Assembly: GCA_902812365.1 (NCBI GenBank) | Contig: CADDZC010000002.1 | Coordinates: forward strand, 40,248 to 104,247 | DNA from: Acidobacteriota bacterium | GTDB taxonomy: Bacteria; Acidobacteriota; Terriglobia; UBA7540 | Direction of reading: 5' to 3' | DNA: 64,000 nt | Part shown: positions 35,680 to 45,800 of the stretch, one piece after another | How the letters are laid out: each line of letters begins with the position of its first letter | Numbering within the stretch: position 1 is the stretch's first letter | Notes under the pieces: generated by a model | The model's database searches: none | Seen by the model: the letters and a program-made list of their open reading frames with translations, nothing else | What the model was told of the DNA's origin: nothing | Translations under genes and position numbers: made by a program

Positions 35680-38466
35680 CTAGAGGGTAATCGTGAAGGT
35701 AGGATTGAAATCGGGGCACACGACGTAATTCATCACGGCGTCGAGCAGGTAGGTTGAGTAAGGGTCGACGCCATAGGAGTTGGCGAGCGCATAGGTGCAA
35801 ATGAGGAGTCTGCCGCGCCCTACCTTGGCCTGAACAAGGGTTCCGACGTTCCAGCGAATCCATCCGTAAAAGAGTCCGGCTAGCACATCCTTGAAGTCCG
35901 CCGCTGGCACACCGCGAACTACCGCCTGGGGCGTTGCCGCCTGAGATTCCCAGCCGGGAAGCGGACTGAAGGCGATGGACCGGAACGGTTCCTGATCCTT
36001 GCGGACCCAGGAAAAACTGGAGATCCAGTTGCCATCCAGGTCCGAGCCGTGCCGGGGCACAATTTCAAGTCCCGGGGCGAGCGTTAGGTGATCAGCCGAG
36101 ATCAGCACCACCCGCCCTCCGCCCTCGAGCGCCTTCCTGACTTCGGCATCGAAAGTGGAAGTCACCAGGACGGGAAGTTGGGTATTCGGGCTCGGCGCTA
36201 CGTAGTTGCGGGAACGCATCTCCTCCACCAGGCGCCGCAGGCGTCCGGCGGGATCATGAAAAGCCACGGCGGGAGGCAGGTCCGGCGGCTTGGGCGGATA
36301 GAAAAAAAGCTGGACGGAGTTTTGCGTCACGATCCTTCCCTGCGCTTCCACTTCGATCTTCAGCGCCCGAACGGTAGGACTGGGCACGGCCGGAACCGTC
36401 ACGGCTATCGTGCCGATTTTGCCCGCCCCTCCCTCCGGCACCTCCGGTAGCGGCGCGCTCCCGGCTTCGCCCGTGCCTTCCAGTTGCCAGTTCACCTTCG
36501 CTCCGGCGAGCGAGAGGTCACCGTAATGGGAGAAATCGATCTCCGCCGTAACTCGGTCGCCTGAATAATAATTCCGCTTCCCCAAACGCAGCCATACCAG
36601 ATCGTCTCGTTGAAGTTGGGCCAGTGCCCCGCTGAATACTTTGGGGCGCCGCGTCATGTCCATCAGACCGTTTGATTCCCAGTTGACGTCCGTCAACTCG
36701 GTGATGACGTATCCCTGAATCTCCGGGTGCGAGCGTAGAGACTCAATCTCGTACTGGAGGGATTCGTATTCGCGCTCTTCGGTCGCCGCCGCGAGCGCGT
36801 TCACGTCCGGAAATAGAGTCGAGTAAAGGTAATCGGCAAAGCGCCGGTCATATCCCTCCGGCAGGGTAATCTCTCTTCCTTCAAAGTCGCGCGAGAACCA
36901 CCACGGTTTCTGCTGAGGAAGCTGCGGCAGGCCCCAGTTGCCGAACTCGGAAAGCACCAGGGGCTCATCGCCGCGAGGCTTCGCGTCTCCATAGGGACTG
37001 AAAAGCCAGGCCGGCCGCATGGCGAGATCGGACACCAGGCGGTCGAAGTCGCCGGCGTGGTCGGGAATGGCGTCGTACTGGTGGAAGTCGGCCAAGTCGC
37101 TCTCCACATGAAAATTGCGGCAGCAGGCGCTGTTATCGTCCACCAGCCAGCCGGGAACAAGCCGCTTGGCCTGCTCATACGTCTGCCGGAGCCAGGCGCG
37201 ATCAGCCGCCCGGTTGAGGTCGGCGCCCCAGCTCTCGTTGATGAGGCTCACCAGCGCGATCGACGGATGATTCCAGTCTCGATCCACCATGCCGCGCAAC
37301 GTCTCGAGGGCGCGGCGCTCGGACTCGGGAGTCAGCTTGTCCCAGCTGGGAATCTCGTACCAGACGAGGATCCCGGTCTTGTCCGCCGCTTCGAGGTAGC
37401 GGGGATCGGGCACCTTGATATGACATCGCACCAGATTGAGGCCGAGCTCCTTGGCTTTGCGCATTTCGTCAATCAGATATTGGAGCGACGGAGGTGTGTA
37501 CACCGTGTCGGGATAGAACGCCTGATCGAGCGCGCCTCGGAGATAAAGAACCTTGCCATTCAAATAGAATTTGCCGCCCCGGCTCTCGAACGTCCGAAAG
37601 CCGAAGTGGTAGCTGGCGGCATCCCCGGAATTGAGCCAGACGTTGAGGGTGTACAGGGCGGGGTGGTCGAGGCTCCAGAGCTCTGGATTCGACAAAACGC
37701 CGGAAAATTGGCAGCGGGCTTGGTGGGCGGCGAGAGTCTGAGCTTGTTTCCAAACACTCTTGCCGCCGGGGTCTAGAATTTCCGCGCCGGCATAGAGTTG
37801 CCCGCCGATCGCCGGGGCGGAGCGAGGATCAATGATTGCCGCGTCAATTTTGAAGTGGCCGTCGGCTCCGGCGCTGATATGGACGGTGTCGAGTCGCAGG
37901 GCGGGCCGCACGTCGAGCTCAACGCTCTGCCACGGCCCGCTGGTTTGCACGTACCAGTTTTGCTTGCCATGGGGGATTTGGGCGTAGTCGATGCCCTCCA
38001 CCTGGCGCAGCTTGGCGCCGGGATCGACCACGCGGAGGGCGATCTGGTTTTCACCCGGGCGGAGGCGGGGAGTGATGTCAAACTCGAAAGGCAGGTAGCC
38101 GCCTTCATGGGTACCCACACTTTGGCCGTTCACAAAGACGTCGGCCCGATAGTCCACCGCTCCGAAGCGCAGGAGGACAACATGGCCCGGGGCCGGCGGA
38201 TCGATTTTCACGGTCCGCCAGTACCAGGCGACCCCGGCGTAGTCACGGAGATCGGCAAACTCTGACTGCCACGAGCCGGGAACGCGCGCCGTCCGAACGC
38301 CGCCGGCCGTCGCGAGTTGTCCGACGCCGATTTGGTACTCAGGATCGGGGACGAAATTCCAGTCGCCATCGAGGGACATGGTGGCGGTCGGCGCCGAGCG
38401 CGGAGCCGCGAGAAAAGCAGAGGTGAGCAGGGCGGAAAGGAAAAGGAGGCGCATTCGATTTCGCAT
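35680..38466 (-). CDS. glycoside hydrolase family 2 (beta-glucuronidase/beta-galactosidase-like)
   Basis: This 928-residue exported enzyme has a signal peptide (MRNRMRLLFLSALLTSAFLA). It then has the GH2 sugar-binding domain (SLDGDWNFVPDPEY, GVAWYWRTVKIDPP, GAVDYRADVFVNGQSVG), an Ig-like domain and the TIM barrel. The catalytic acid/base is Glu411 in INESWG and the nucleophile is probably Glu507 in LSEFGNWG. A long C-terminal extension of about 300 residues follows, of beta-sandwich and then glutamine-amidotransferase-like character (GGGRVVLISADHLTLAPGLE). The ATG at 38466 is chosen for the signal peptide. It presumably degrades plant or microbial polysaccharide outside the cytoplasm; the substrate is not evident. 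Confidence 0.9.
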   Translation of the reverse strand: MRNRMRLLFLSALLTSAFLAAPRSAPTATMSLDGDWNFVPDPEYQIGVGQLATAGGVRTARVPGSWQSEFADLRDYAGVAWYWRTVKIDPPAPGHVVLLRFGAVDYRADVFVNGQSVGTHEGGYLPFEFDITPRLRPGENQIALRVVDPGAKLRQVEGIDYAQIPHGKQNWYVQTSGPWQSVELDVRPALRLDTVHISAGADGHFKIDAAIIDPRSAPAIGGQLYAGAEILDPGGKSVWKQAQTLAAHQARCQFSGVLSNPELWSLDHPALYTLNVWLNSGDAASYHFGFRTFESRGGKFYLNGKVLYLRGALDQAFYPDTVYTPPSLQYLIDEMRKAKELGLNLVRCHIKVPDPRYLEAADKTGILVWYEIPSWDKLTPESERRALETLRGMVDRDWNHPSIALVSLINESWGADLNRAADRAWLRQTYEQAKRLVPGWLVDDNSACCRNFHVESDLADFHQYDAIPDHAGDFDRLVSDLAMRPAWLFSPYGDAKPRGDEPLVLSEFGNWGLPQLPQQKPWWFSRDFEGREITLPEGYDRRFADYLYSTLFPDVNALAAATEEREYESLQYEIESLRSHPEIQGYVITELTDVNWESNGLMDMTRRPKVFSGALAQLQRDDLVWLRLGKRNYYSGDRVTAEIDFSHYGDLSLAGAKVNWQLEGTGEAGSAPLPEVPEGGAGKIGTIAVTVPAVPSPTVRALKIEVEAQGRIVTQNSVQLFFYPPKPPDLPPAVAFHDPAGRLRRLVEEMRSRNYVAPSPNTQLPVLVTSTFDAEVRKALEGGGRVVLISADHLTLAPGLEIVPRHGSDLDGNWISSFSWVRKDQEPFRSIAFSPLPGWESQAATPQAVVRGVPAADFKDVLAGLFYGWIRWNVGTLVQAKVGRGRLLICTYALANSYGVDPYSTYLLDAVMNYVVCPDFNPTFTITL

Positions 38467-38642
38467 AAGGCTGAGTTTATATTTACCGGCCCGAGGGTGG
38501 AAGCAGAAAGTTACCGCGGCCCGCCACCGCTGTGGGGAGCGCCGACCGCTGTTGTTCGACACCTTGTGGAGGAGATCGCGTTCGGTTATCTTGGGGTTTA
38601 GCCTCGGCCTTCGTTGGCCAGCGCGGCTGCAGCGGATGGTTC

Positions 38643-40100
38643 ATGTCGCGACGCAGACGAGTCGCTCTCGCGCTTTTGATCGTTCTGGCGGCGCTGCTTT
38701 TGGCGCTGGTCATCCTGGTGCCGCGGTTCGTCAACATCGATGCTTATCGGCCCGAAATCACGGCGCGCGCCGAACGGCAGATGGGGCGTCCGGTCGAGAT
38801 TGGGCCTTTGAAGTTGAGCCTCTTGCCGAGCCCTGAGGTACGGGCGGACGGGTTCGCGGTGGGCAATCCGGGCGGGTTTCCGCCCGGCGATCTGATGCGA
38901 GCCGAGCGCGTTGAAGTCGATCTCGACGCCAGCGCCTTATGGCATCGTCGGATCCTGATCAAGTCGCTGACGCTTGAGCGGCCCGTCTTCCGTCTGCTTG
39001 CGAACAGCGCCGGACGGTGGAACTTCGAGAATCCCGCTCCGGCTTCCGCGGGCGTACTCAAGACGGCCAGCCATCCCGAGCGGCCTTCGTCCACGTTGGG
39101 CATCATCTCAACGGTCAAGCTGAATGACGGTGAATTGACCTTTGCGCGGGTCAGCGCCTCCGGTTCGGTCAGCCCGCCCAGCGTTGACATTCGCGGCGTC
39201 TCGACGGAATTTCAGCGAGTCGATCTGAGCCGCCTGGTGTCATCGCCGGCCTCCTCCCTCTCGGGGGGGACTTGGAGAACCCAGGCCGTCGCCTGGAGCG
39301 GTGAGCCGGCCGCGGCGCCTCTGGCCGCCGCAGGAACCTTCCAGGCGAAATCGTTGCGGGTCGGAGTGCTCGAGGCCGCTCATTTGAAGTCGCAAGTGGA
39401 AGTCGAGACTCGCCGGATCAGGTTTCGAAACCTAGACTTTGATTTTTGTTCCGGTCACGGCACGGGTGACTTCGCCGTGGATTGGGGCGGATCGAGCTTG
39501 CGGTATACCGCCGACCTGCAGTTCCGGAACGTGGATATGGCGTCGCTGCTGGCGGCTTTCCCCGGCGCGCGAGGCAAGATGACCGGCAAATTGTCGGGTG
39601 CGCTCAGTCTGGCGGGCGAAGCGTCCCGCTCCACCGAACCCTTGGCGGGCCAGCAAGGGAGAGGCGTGGTGACGGTGCGCGACGGGCGATTGCCAACTCT
39701 GGAGCTCAACAAGAACTTGTTGCAGCTCGCGAACTGGATTCGCGGCGCACCGCTGCGGGGAGACCCCTCGTCGTTTTCCTCGCTCTCGGCGGACCTGGAA
39801 ATCAGCGGCGGACGCATCAGCAGCCGGCACGTCGTTCTTTCCGGCCCGGTCGTCAATATCGACGCTCACGGCAGTCTGACGCTGGCCAGTGCGGGAGAGT
39901 TAAATTACGAGGGCACGGCCGACATCGCAGCTCAGCAAAATGCGTTTACGAGCATTCTGGGCGGCTTGCTGGGCGAGAAGGTGACGGCCGGCAAGCTCTC
40001 ATTTCCGTTCGGCCTGGAGGGCACCGTCGCGCATCCTCGATTTGTACTCAAGTCCCCGGCGGCCTTGCGGCGCTTACCCGGCTTTGAACCGGGCCCGTGA
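38643..40100 (+). CDS. AsmA family protein
   Basis: The 485-residue protein has an N-terminal membrane anchor (RRRVALALLIVLAALLLALVIL). The AsmA N-terminal pattern follows directly (NIDAYRPEITARAERQMGRP, then VEIGPLKLSLLPSPEVRADG). The C-terminal AsmA half contains the typical GRGVVTVRDGRLPTLELNKN and GSLTLASAGELNYEGTADIA. AsmA-like proteins span the periplasm and are implicated in outer-membrane lipid transport or assembly. The ATG at 38643 is chosen because the anchor follows; the frame upstream is not protein-like. It is divergent from the GH2 gene. Confidence 0.92.
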   Translation: MSRRRRVALALLIVLAALLLALVILVPRFVNIDAYRPEITARAERQMGRPVEIGPLKLSLLPSPEVRADGFAVGNPGGFPPGDLMRAERVEVDLDASALWHRRILIKSLTLERPVFRLLANSAGRWNFENPAPASAGVLKTASHPERPSSTLGIISTVKLNDGELTFARVSASGSVSPPSVDIRGVSTEFQRVDLSRLVSSPASSLSGGTWRTQAVAWSGEPAAAPLAAAGTFQAKSLRVGVLEAAHLKSQVEVETRRIRFRNLDFDFCSGHGTGDFAVDWGGSSLRYTADLQFRNVDMASLLAAFPGARGKMTGKLSGALSLAGEASRSTEPLAGQQGRGVVTVRDGRLPTLELNKNLLQLANWIRGAPLRGDPSSFSSLSADLEISGGRISSRHVVLSGPVVNIDAHGSLTLASAGELNYEGTADIAAQQNAFTSILGGLLGEKVTAGKLSFPFGLEGTVAHPRFVLKSPAALRRLPGFEPGP

Positions 40101-40130
40101 TGCGGCGGGGTCTGAGTACCGACTCTGGCT

Positions 40131-41234
40131 ATGGCGCATCCATCCGCTCGGAAGGAGATCGTTCAGTTTTCCTTCGCCCAGTGGCGGCTGGGCGGCGTCG
40201 TCTTGGTTATCGTGGCGGTGGCTCTTCAATCCTTCCACGTTTATCCAGTCGCCGTCTTTGGCGTGGCCGCGCTGGCGCTTCTTCCGCTGGCCAGCTTGCT
40301 GGGCGATGCCACGGAGCAACTCGCTGGCCACGCCGGAGCGGCGGCCGGCGGCCTGCTGAACGCCACGCTAGGGAACCTGACGGAACTGATCATTGGCATC
40401 ATCGGGTTGTGGAGCGGGCAGATCGAGGTGGTGAAAGCTTCGATCACGGGAAGTATCGTCGGCAATTTGCTGTTGGTCTTTGGCTTGTCGGCCCTGTTGG
40501 GGGGCTGGGGTCGCGACAAGCAGGAATTTAACCGCGTGGCGGTCGGGACCAATACGTCCATGCTGTTTTTGGCCATCGTCGCGCTCGTCATGCCGGCGCT
40601 GTTTGAGCTGACCGTCTTCGGATCGCTGGGCGCGGGCAGCAGGCTGATTGATCGCCTCAGCCTGTGGACAGCGATCGTGCTGCTGGCGAGTTACTTCTCT
40701 AGTTTGGTGTTCACTTTCCGCACTCACCGCAGCGTTTTTCGCGGCGAAAGATTTATGAGCCCGACAATGGGGAAAAGAAGCGCCGTTCTGCTGCTCGTCA
40801 CCTCCGCCGGGCTGACGGCGCTCGCCAGCCAGGTCTTGGTCAGTCAGATCGGTTTTGTGAGCCGTACGCTGGGCTGGACTGATTTGTTCATCGGCGTTGT
40901 CATCGTTGCCATCGTGGGCAACGCTGCCGAACACTCGGCGGCGATTCTGATGGCGCGCAAGCAGCAAATGGACTTGGCGTTGAACATTGCCATTGGATCG
41001 AGCGCGCAGATCGCCCTGTTTGTGGGGCCGCTGCTCGTGACGCTGTCCGAATTTCACGGCCAGCCGATGTCGCTTGTGTTTCATCCGCTCGAGATCGCGT
41101 CAGTGATCCTCTCGGTCGGGGTTGTCATTTTGGTCTCGGTGGACGGCGAGACTCATTGGTTCGAGGGAGTGCAGTTACTGGGCGTGTACGCCATCCTGGC
41201 GGTCTTCTTTTATGACCTGCCGGCCACAAAGTAA
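40131..41234 (+). CDS. cax: calcium/proton antiporter (CaxA family)
   Basis: This 367-residue inner-membrane protein has about 11 transmembrane helices. Both alpha repeats of the CaCA superfamily are present: GGLLNATLGNLTELIIGIIG followed by ASITGSIVGNLLLVFGLSAL, and VAIVGNAAEHSAAILMARKQ followed by NIAIGSSAQIALFVGP. The acidic residues in GNLTE and GNAAEHS are the ion-binding positions. It should expel Ca2+ in exchange for H+. It starts 31 nt after the AsmA gene. Confidence 0.94.
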   Translation: MAHPSARKEIVQFSFAQWRLGGVVLVIVAVALQSFHVYPVAVFGVAALALLPLASLLGDATEQLAGHAGAAAGGLLNATLGNLTELIIGIIGLWSGQIEVVKASITGSIVGNLLLVFGLSALLGGWGRDKQEFNRVAVGTNTSMLFLAIVALVMPALFELTVFGSLGAGSRLIDRLSLWTAIVLLASYFSSLVFTFRTHRSVFRGERFMSPTMGKRSAVLLLVTSAGLTALASQVLVSQIGFVSRTLGWTDLFIGVVIVAIVGNAAEHSAAILMARKQQMDLALNIAIGSSAQIALFVGPLLVTLSEFHGQPMSLVFHPLEIASVILSVGVVILVSVDGETHWFEGVQLLGVYAILAVFFYDLPATK

Positions 41235-41276
41235 AGTAGGGTTGCGGAATGGGTGCGGCGGCCGGCCGTCACTGGA

Positions 41277-41282
41277 TATAAT
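41277..41282 (+). promoter_or_regulatory. possible -10 element for the PfpI-like gene
   Basis: A perfect TATAAT occurs 25 nt before the ATG at 41307. The ribosome binding site GGGGAGGG lies between them, the same layout as at 19818. The -35 region is GC-rich and not recognisable. Confidence 0.3.
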
Positions 41283-41306
41283 GCCGATCAAGCCTGGGGA
41301 GGGACT

Positions 41307-41864
41307 ATGAGTGCCAAAGGGAAGCGGGTTGCAATTTTGGTGGCGGATTTGTATCAGGAACTCGAAGTCTGGTATCCACTTCTACGGTTTCGGGAGGACG
41401 GTGCGGAGACCGTCGCCGTCGGGGCGGCCGCCGGCGCCACATACTTGAGCAAGAAGGGGTATCCCGTGGTTTCCGACCTCGGGATCGCCGACGCTCGCGC
41501 TGCGGATTTTGACGCGGTTGTGATTCCGGGCGGCTGGGCTCCCGACGCCCTTCGCCAGGACGAGCGCATGGTGAATTTCGTGCGGGACATGGACCGATTA
41601 CACAAGGTCGTGGCCGCGATTTGCCATGCTGGGTGGCTGTTGTGTTCGGCGGACATTTTGCGCGGGCGCAGAGTCACGTGTTTCCGAGCCATTAAAGACG
41701 ACGTGGTGCACGCTGGGGCCACCTACCTGGACGACGAAGTCGTGGTCGACGGGAACTTGATCACCTCGCGCCAGCCGAGCGATTTGCCGGCATTCTGCTG
41801 CGAAATTGCCCGGGCTCTGGCCTCGCCGTCGGCGGCCCATCCGGCGCAGGCCGGCCGAGGGTGA
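41307..41864 (+). CDS. DJ-1/PfpI family protein (class I glutamine amidotransferase-like)
   Basis: The 185-residue protein has the PfpI fold: KRVAILVADLYQELEVWYPL, DFDAVVIPGGWAPDALR, the nucleophile elbow AAICHAGWLL with its Cys and following His, and a C-terminal NLITSRQPSDLPAFCCEI. Members act as proteases, deglycases or chaperones; the exact activity is not predictable. The ATG at 41307 is preceded by GGGGAGGG. It stands between the Ca2+ antiporter and the ThuA-domain gene. Confidence 0.92.
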   Translation: MSAKGKRVAILVADLYQELEVWYPLLRFREDGAETVAVGAAAGATYLSKKGYPVVSDLGIADARAADFDAVVIPGGWAPDALRQDERMVNFVRDMDRLHKVVAAICHAGWLLCSADILRGRRVTCFRAIKDDVVHAGATYLDDEVVVDGNLITSRQPSDLPAFCCEIARALASPSAAHPAQAGRG

Positions 41865-42003
41865 CCCGTCAACGGTGCCGATAAACTGCTTGCTCCGCCG
41901 TATCCTTTGGGATACATTCTCTGTTTCGAGCCAGGACGGCCGTATGAGGTGCCCCTCTGGCTGGCAGCGCCGATCCGCACTCGGCGTCCGTTCAGGAGCG
42001 ACA

Positions 42004-42780
42004 ATGAAAAGTCCATACCGCCTTGCCGAAGACTTCGTTAAGCTCTCGGTTTTGATACTTTTACTGGCTAGTTGCAACGGGTTCGCCAAAGCGTCGAGGA
42101 AAGGCCGCCTTCTTTATATGACGCTGGCCGCCGGGTTCCACCATGAGGCGGTCCCGTTTTCGACCGAGGTCGTAAAGCAGATCGGCGACCGATCGGGCGC
42201 TTTCCAGACCACTGTCACCCAGGACGTCAACGACTTTTCAGCGGAGAACTTGAAGAAATACGATGCGGTGATGTTTTACACGACGGGCGAGCTACCGATG
42301 AGCGGCGAGCAGAAGGCAGCACTGATCGACTTCGTCAAATCGGGTCACGGCTTCGTTGGCGTCCACAGCGCCACTGACACCTTCTATCTTTGGCCGGATT
42401 ATCTGGCGCTCATCGGCGCCTACTTCAACGATCATCCGTGGCATCAGAAAGTGAAGGTCGACGTAGTCGATCCGTCAAATCCCATCGTCAGCTTCCTTGG
42501 CAAGTCGTTTGAAGTGACCGATGAGATTTACCAGTACAGCGACTTTCAGTGGAAAACGTCACATGTGCTGCTGAAGCTTGATCCGTCTTCCGTAGACATG
42601 AACAACCCCCGCGTGCGCCGCCGGTTCTACAGCTTTCCGCTGGCGTGGACACGGATGGACGGTAAAGGTCGTGTGTTTTACACCGGACTGGGCCACGAGC
42701 CGGACGTGTGGAAGAGCGATTGGTATCAGCACATGCTGCTGAATGCGATCCGTTGGGTGATGCGAATGCCGGTTAGCTAG
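42004..42780 (+). CDS. ThuA-domain lipoprotein
   Basis: This 258-residue protein has a lipoprotein signal peptide (LSVLILLLASCNG, lipobox Cys about residue 24) and one ThuA-like domain. Characteristic stretches are LLYMTLAAGFHHEAVPFSTE, GHGFVGVHSATDTFYLWPDY and the end GRVFYTGLGHEPDVWKSDWY. ThuA proteins are glutamine-amidotransferase-fold and were linked to trehalose utilisation; their activity is unproven. ATG 42004 is the only start giving the signal peptide. It converges on the cytochrome/HEAT gene. Confidence 0.9.
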   Translation: MKSPYRLAEDFVKLSVLILLLASCNGFAKASRKGRLLYMTLAAGFHHEAVPFSTEVVKQIGDRSGAFQTTVTQDVNDFSAENLKKYDAVMFYTTGELPMSGEQKAALIDFVKSGHGFVGVHSATDTFYLWPDYLALIGAYFNDHPWHQKVKVDVVDPSNPIVSFLGKSFEVTDEIYQYSDFQWKTSHVLLKLDPSSVDMNNPRVRRRFYSFPLAWTRMDGKGRVFYTGLGHEPDVWKSDWYQHMLLNAIRWVMRMPVS

Positions 42781-42827
42781 CGTCACCCCGGGCCCGCGGC
42801 CGCGAGGAAGCCGCCTTCTTGCCGTTT

Positions 42828-45800
42828 CTATCTCTCCTTCAGCGTGTTGACCGGTGCGGTTCGCGCCGTCGGGGGCGGCACCGTTCGGAGCCGCGCGCCG
42901 CGGATCCATTCGAGCACCGTCTGGTATTGCCAGCTCTTCTCATTGCCCGGCCAGCGCTGGCCGCCATTGTGCGTGGCCAGATAATCGGCCACGTTGGCGG
43001 CGGCGTCCGTCGGCCGTGTGGGCTTGATGAGAATCAGGCTGCGGGCGGGATTGTTGATGTCCACGACGCGCATGGCGTACTTATAATTCTCCTCGCTCGC
43101 CTGCGGTGAAAATTCCCCTTCGGCATTCGGGGGACGCAGCTTAAAGATGACGTGATTCGCGTGGCACATTACGCACGCCTTGCCGTCGGCGCCCGGCGTG
43201 GCCAAAATCGGCTCGACCTTGGCCACGAAGTAACCGAAGTCGAGGACGGAACCGGGCTCGACATCTCGCAGGGCTTCGCCAAGCCTTTTCCCGCCCATGA
43301 CGTTCGAGGCGATCATGGCTAGCCGCGGGTTGGAATCGTGGGTCAGCCGCTCCATCGCGGCGCGGAAGTCGCGCCGTTGTTCCACGTCTTTAACCTGGCG
43401 TAGAGCATCCAGAGCCGCAGCACGGACATTTGCGTCGTGATCGTCGAGGCTGGCTAGGACGGCTTTGAAGACGGCCGGGTGATCGAGGAAATTCGGCTCG
43501 TGATCAACATACTTGGCCCCCAGAAAGTAAGCCTGATCTTGTGAGATGGCCCCGCCCGAAACGCCCGGGTGGCGGCGCATAAATTGCGGGTTGCTGACCT
43601 CTTCGATGAAGACGCTGCGCTGGGCACTATTGAAGCGCTCAAACGCGGCCGCAACCCGCGAGGATGTTTCAGGGTTCCTCAAAAAGCGCTCGAGCGCGAT
43701 CTGGACAGCTGCCCGTTGAACGTCAGGATCAGGATCATCTAACGACGCCAACACCTGAGCGCGGAATCCGGGGTGCGCCATCAGCTCGGGAAAGGAGGCT
43801 GCCGCGGCCAGCACTCGCGCGTAATTGGGGGCGCGCGGCCGCCGCTGAAGGAGGGCTTGCAGGGCCTCGATCACTTCGGGCTGGTGAACCCAGGGTGAGC
43901 CGTCCGGTAGGGCCGACAACAAGGGGAGCGCCACGGCTTGAGCCTCGGGGCTGCCGTGTTCGAGAATCTCGACGATGGTTCTGACCAGCGCCGGGTCGGG
44001 GGCCGCAGGCCGATCAATGTTCAGGATGCCCCGTTGGCCGTTTTCGTAAACATAGTCGACCGTGTCGCGGACCTGCGGGTCCGGATCCAGGGCCAACTGC
44101 AAGACAGCCTGGGCAAATCGGGCGTCACCGGCTCCGCTCAAGGTGCTCCCAGCCTTGAGCACATTGATCTTCATGTCGTTGTCGGCACCTCGCAAACAGT
44201 CCATCAACGCTTCTTCCAGCTGCGGCCCGGAACTCTCGAAGAAGTGAATCAAGTCGCTGTCATTGCCGACACGTGTCTGATAAAAAGCATTGTGCACGTC
44301 GTAGCGGAAATCCACCGTCTCTCGATAAGGCGGGTAGACGTACCCGGGAACGTGGAGTTCGGGCACACCGGAGACATATTTGGTGAACACAGCGGGCAGC
44401 GAAATGGCCACCTGCCCGGTCTGAAGCTCGGGCAAGGCGTAGTGGCGGACGTGGAAATCCCACAGCGCCTCAAGGATTCCCTGCCGCCCACGCGGGGTGG
44501 CCGTCCGCAGAACCTCGGCGAGTGTTTGCGCTTGATCCCGCACAACCGTTTCATAACCGTTCTGGATGCGGTCTTGATCCTTTGAGGTGGAGGCGGCGCG
44601 AATCCATGCCTGAAGATACCCGGTATTCTCATCGAGGGTGTCGTACAGGCTCTCCTGGAGGGCCCGCCGAACCATCGGGTCCTGCTCGCGATTCAGACGG
44701 GTGGCCAGCGCCTTGATGATGCCGGTGCGGGCATTATGCTGGTCGACGCGCCAGTAGTACCACTGCCACAAGCCCTTGGCGGCGTTCAGACGAACCGATG
44801 GAACCGGGTCATCAAGGTCCTGGGCCAGCGCGGCGCGCAGCCGGTTATCGTCGCTCAGATCCTTGAAGTGCTGATTAAAGAGCTGGGTTGCGCCCCAGCG
44901 GGTGCGCGCATCCGGCGCGGTGAGCGCCGCCGCCAGCTCCGCGCGACCTTGAACCGCGACGGCAGGACGCCGCGACAGAATCATGCGCAGGGCCCAGGCG
45001 GCGGTGCGCTGCACCATCTTGGTTGGGTCGCCCAGCGCCGCGATCAGTGCCTTCGTGGCGCCGGGATCCGCCATGTGGCCGAGGGCCCGAGCCGCCGCCT
45101 CGCGCGCGAGCGGCTGGTCGCTCGTGGCCAGAAGGTGTCGAATGCTCTTGAGGACCGGCTCCGGGGCGAGATCCCAGAACTGGTCGAGCTGGTAAAGCAA
45201 TCGGGGCAGATTCTTGGTCGCTAGACGCTGGTCTGGAGGCGGAAAAGCGTCATTCCAACCCTTTCGCTGCGCGGGTCGCTGATCAGGTCCGGGGTAGAGG
45301 GTCGAAAGGGCCATGACGGCAAACTGGGTGGCGCGGAACGGCGTGTTGAAGCCCTGATAGACGGGATCGCCCTCCCAGCTTCCCTCCGGCCGCTGGGCGG
45401 CGAGCAGCGCCTTGACGGCGCGGGCCAAGCCCGGGTCCGTCTCCGGACGGCGTCCCGCGAGCGCTAGCGCCAATACCGCATGATAGGAGATGAAATCGGC
45501 CGGCTTAGCGCTCTTATCGAATGGATACGGCCACATGCCGCTCGGCTGCTCGTAAGCATAAAGTTGGTCAATCAATTGATCGAGTTGCTGCGCATACCTT
45601 TGGCGGCCAACGGTTGCCAGGAAATGAATCTTCCAGTTCAGATCGATCATATTCTTCGGCTGGTAGGGCACGGCGAGCTGCTCGACCCGATCGCGCTCGC
45701 GGAGCCATTGCTCGTCGCGCGTCTGCTGGTAGAGGATGTTGAAGGTTTGCCAGCTTTGCGTGGCAATCTCCAGGGGACTCACGTCGGGCTCGCAGCCGTC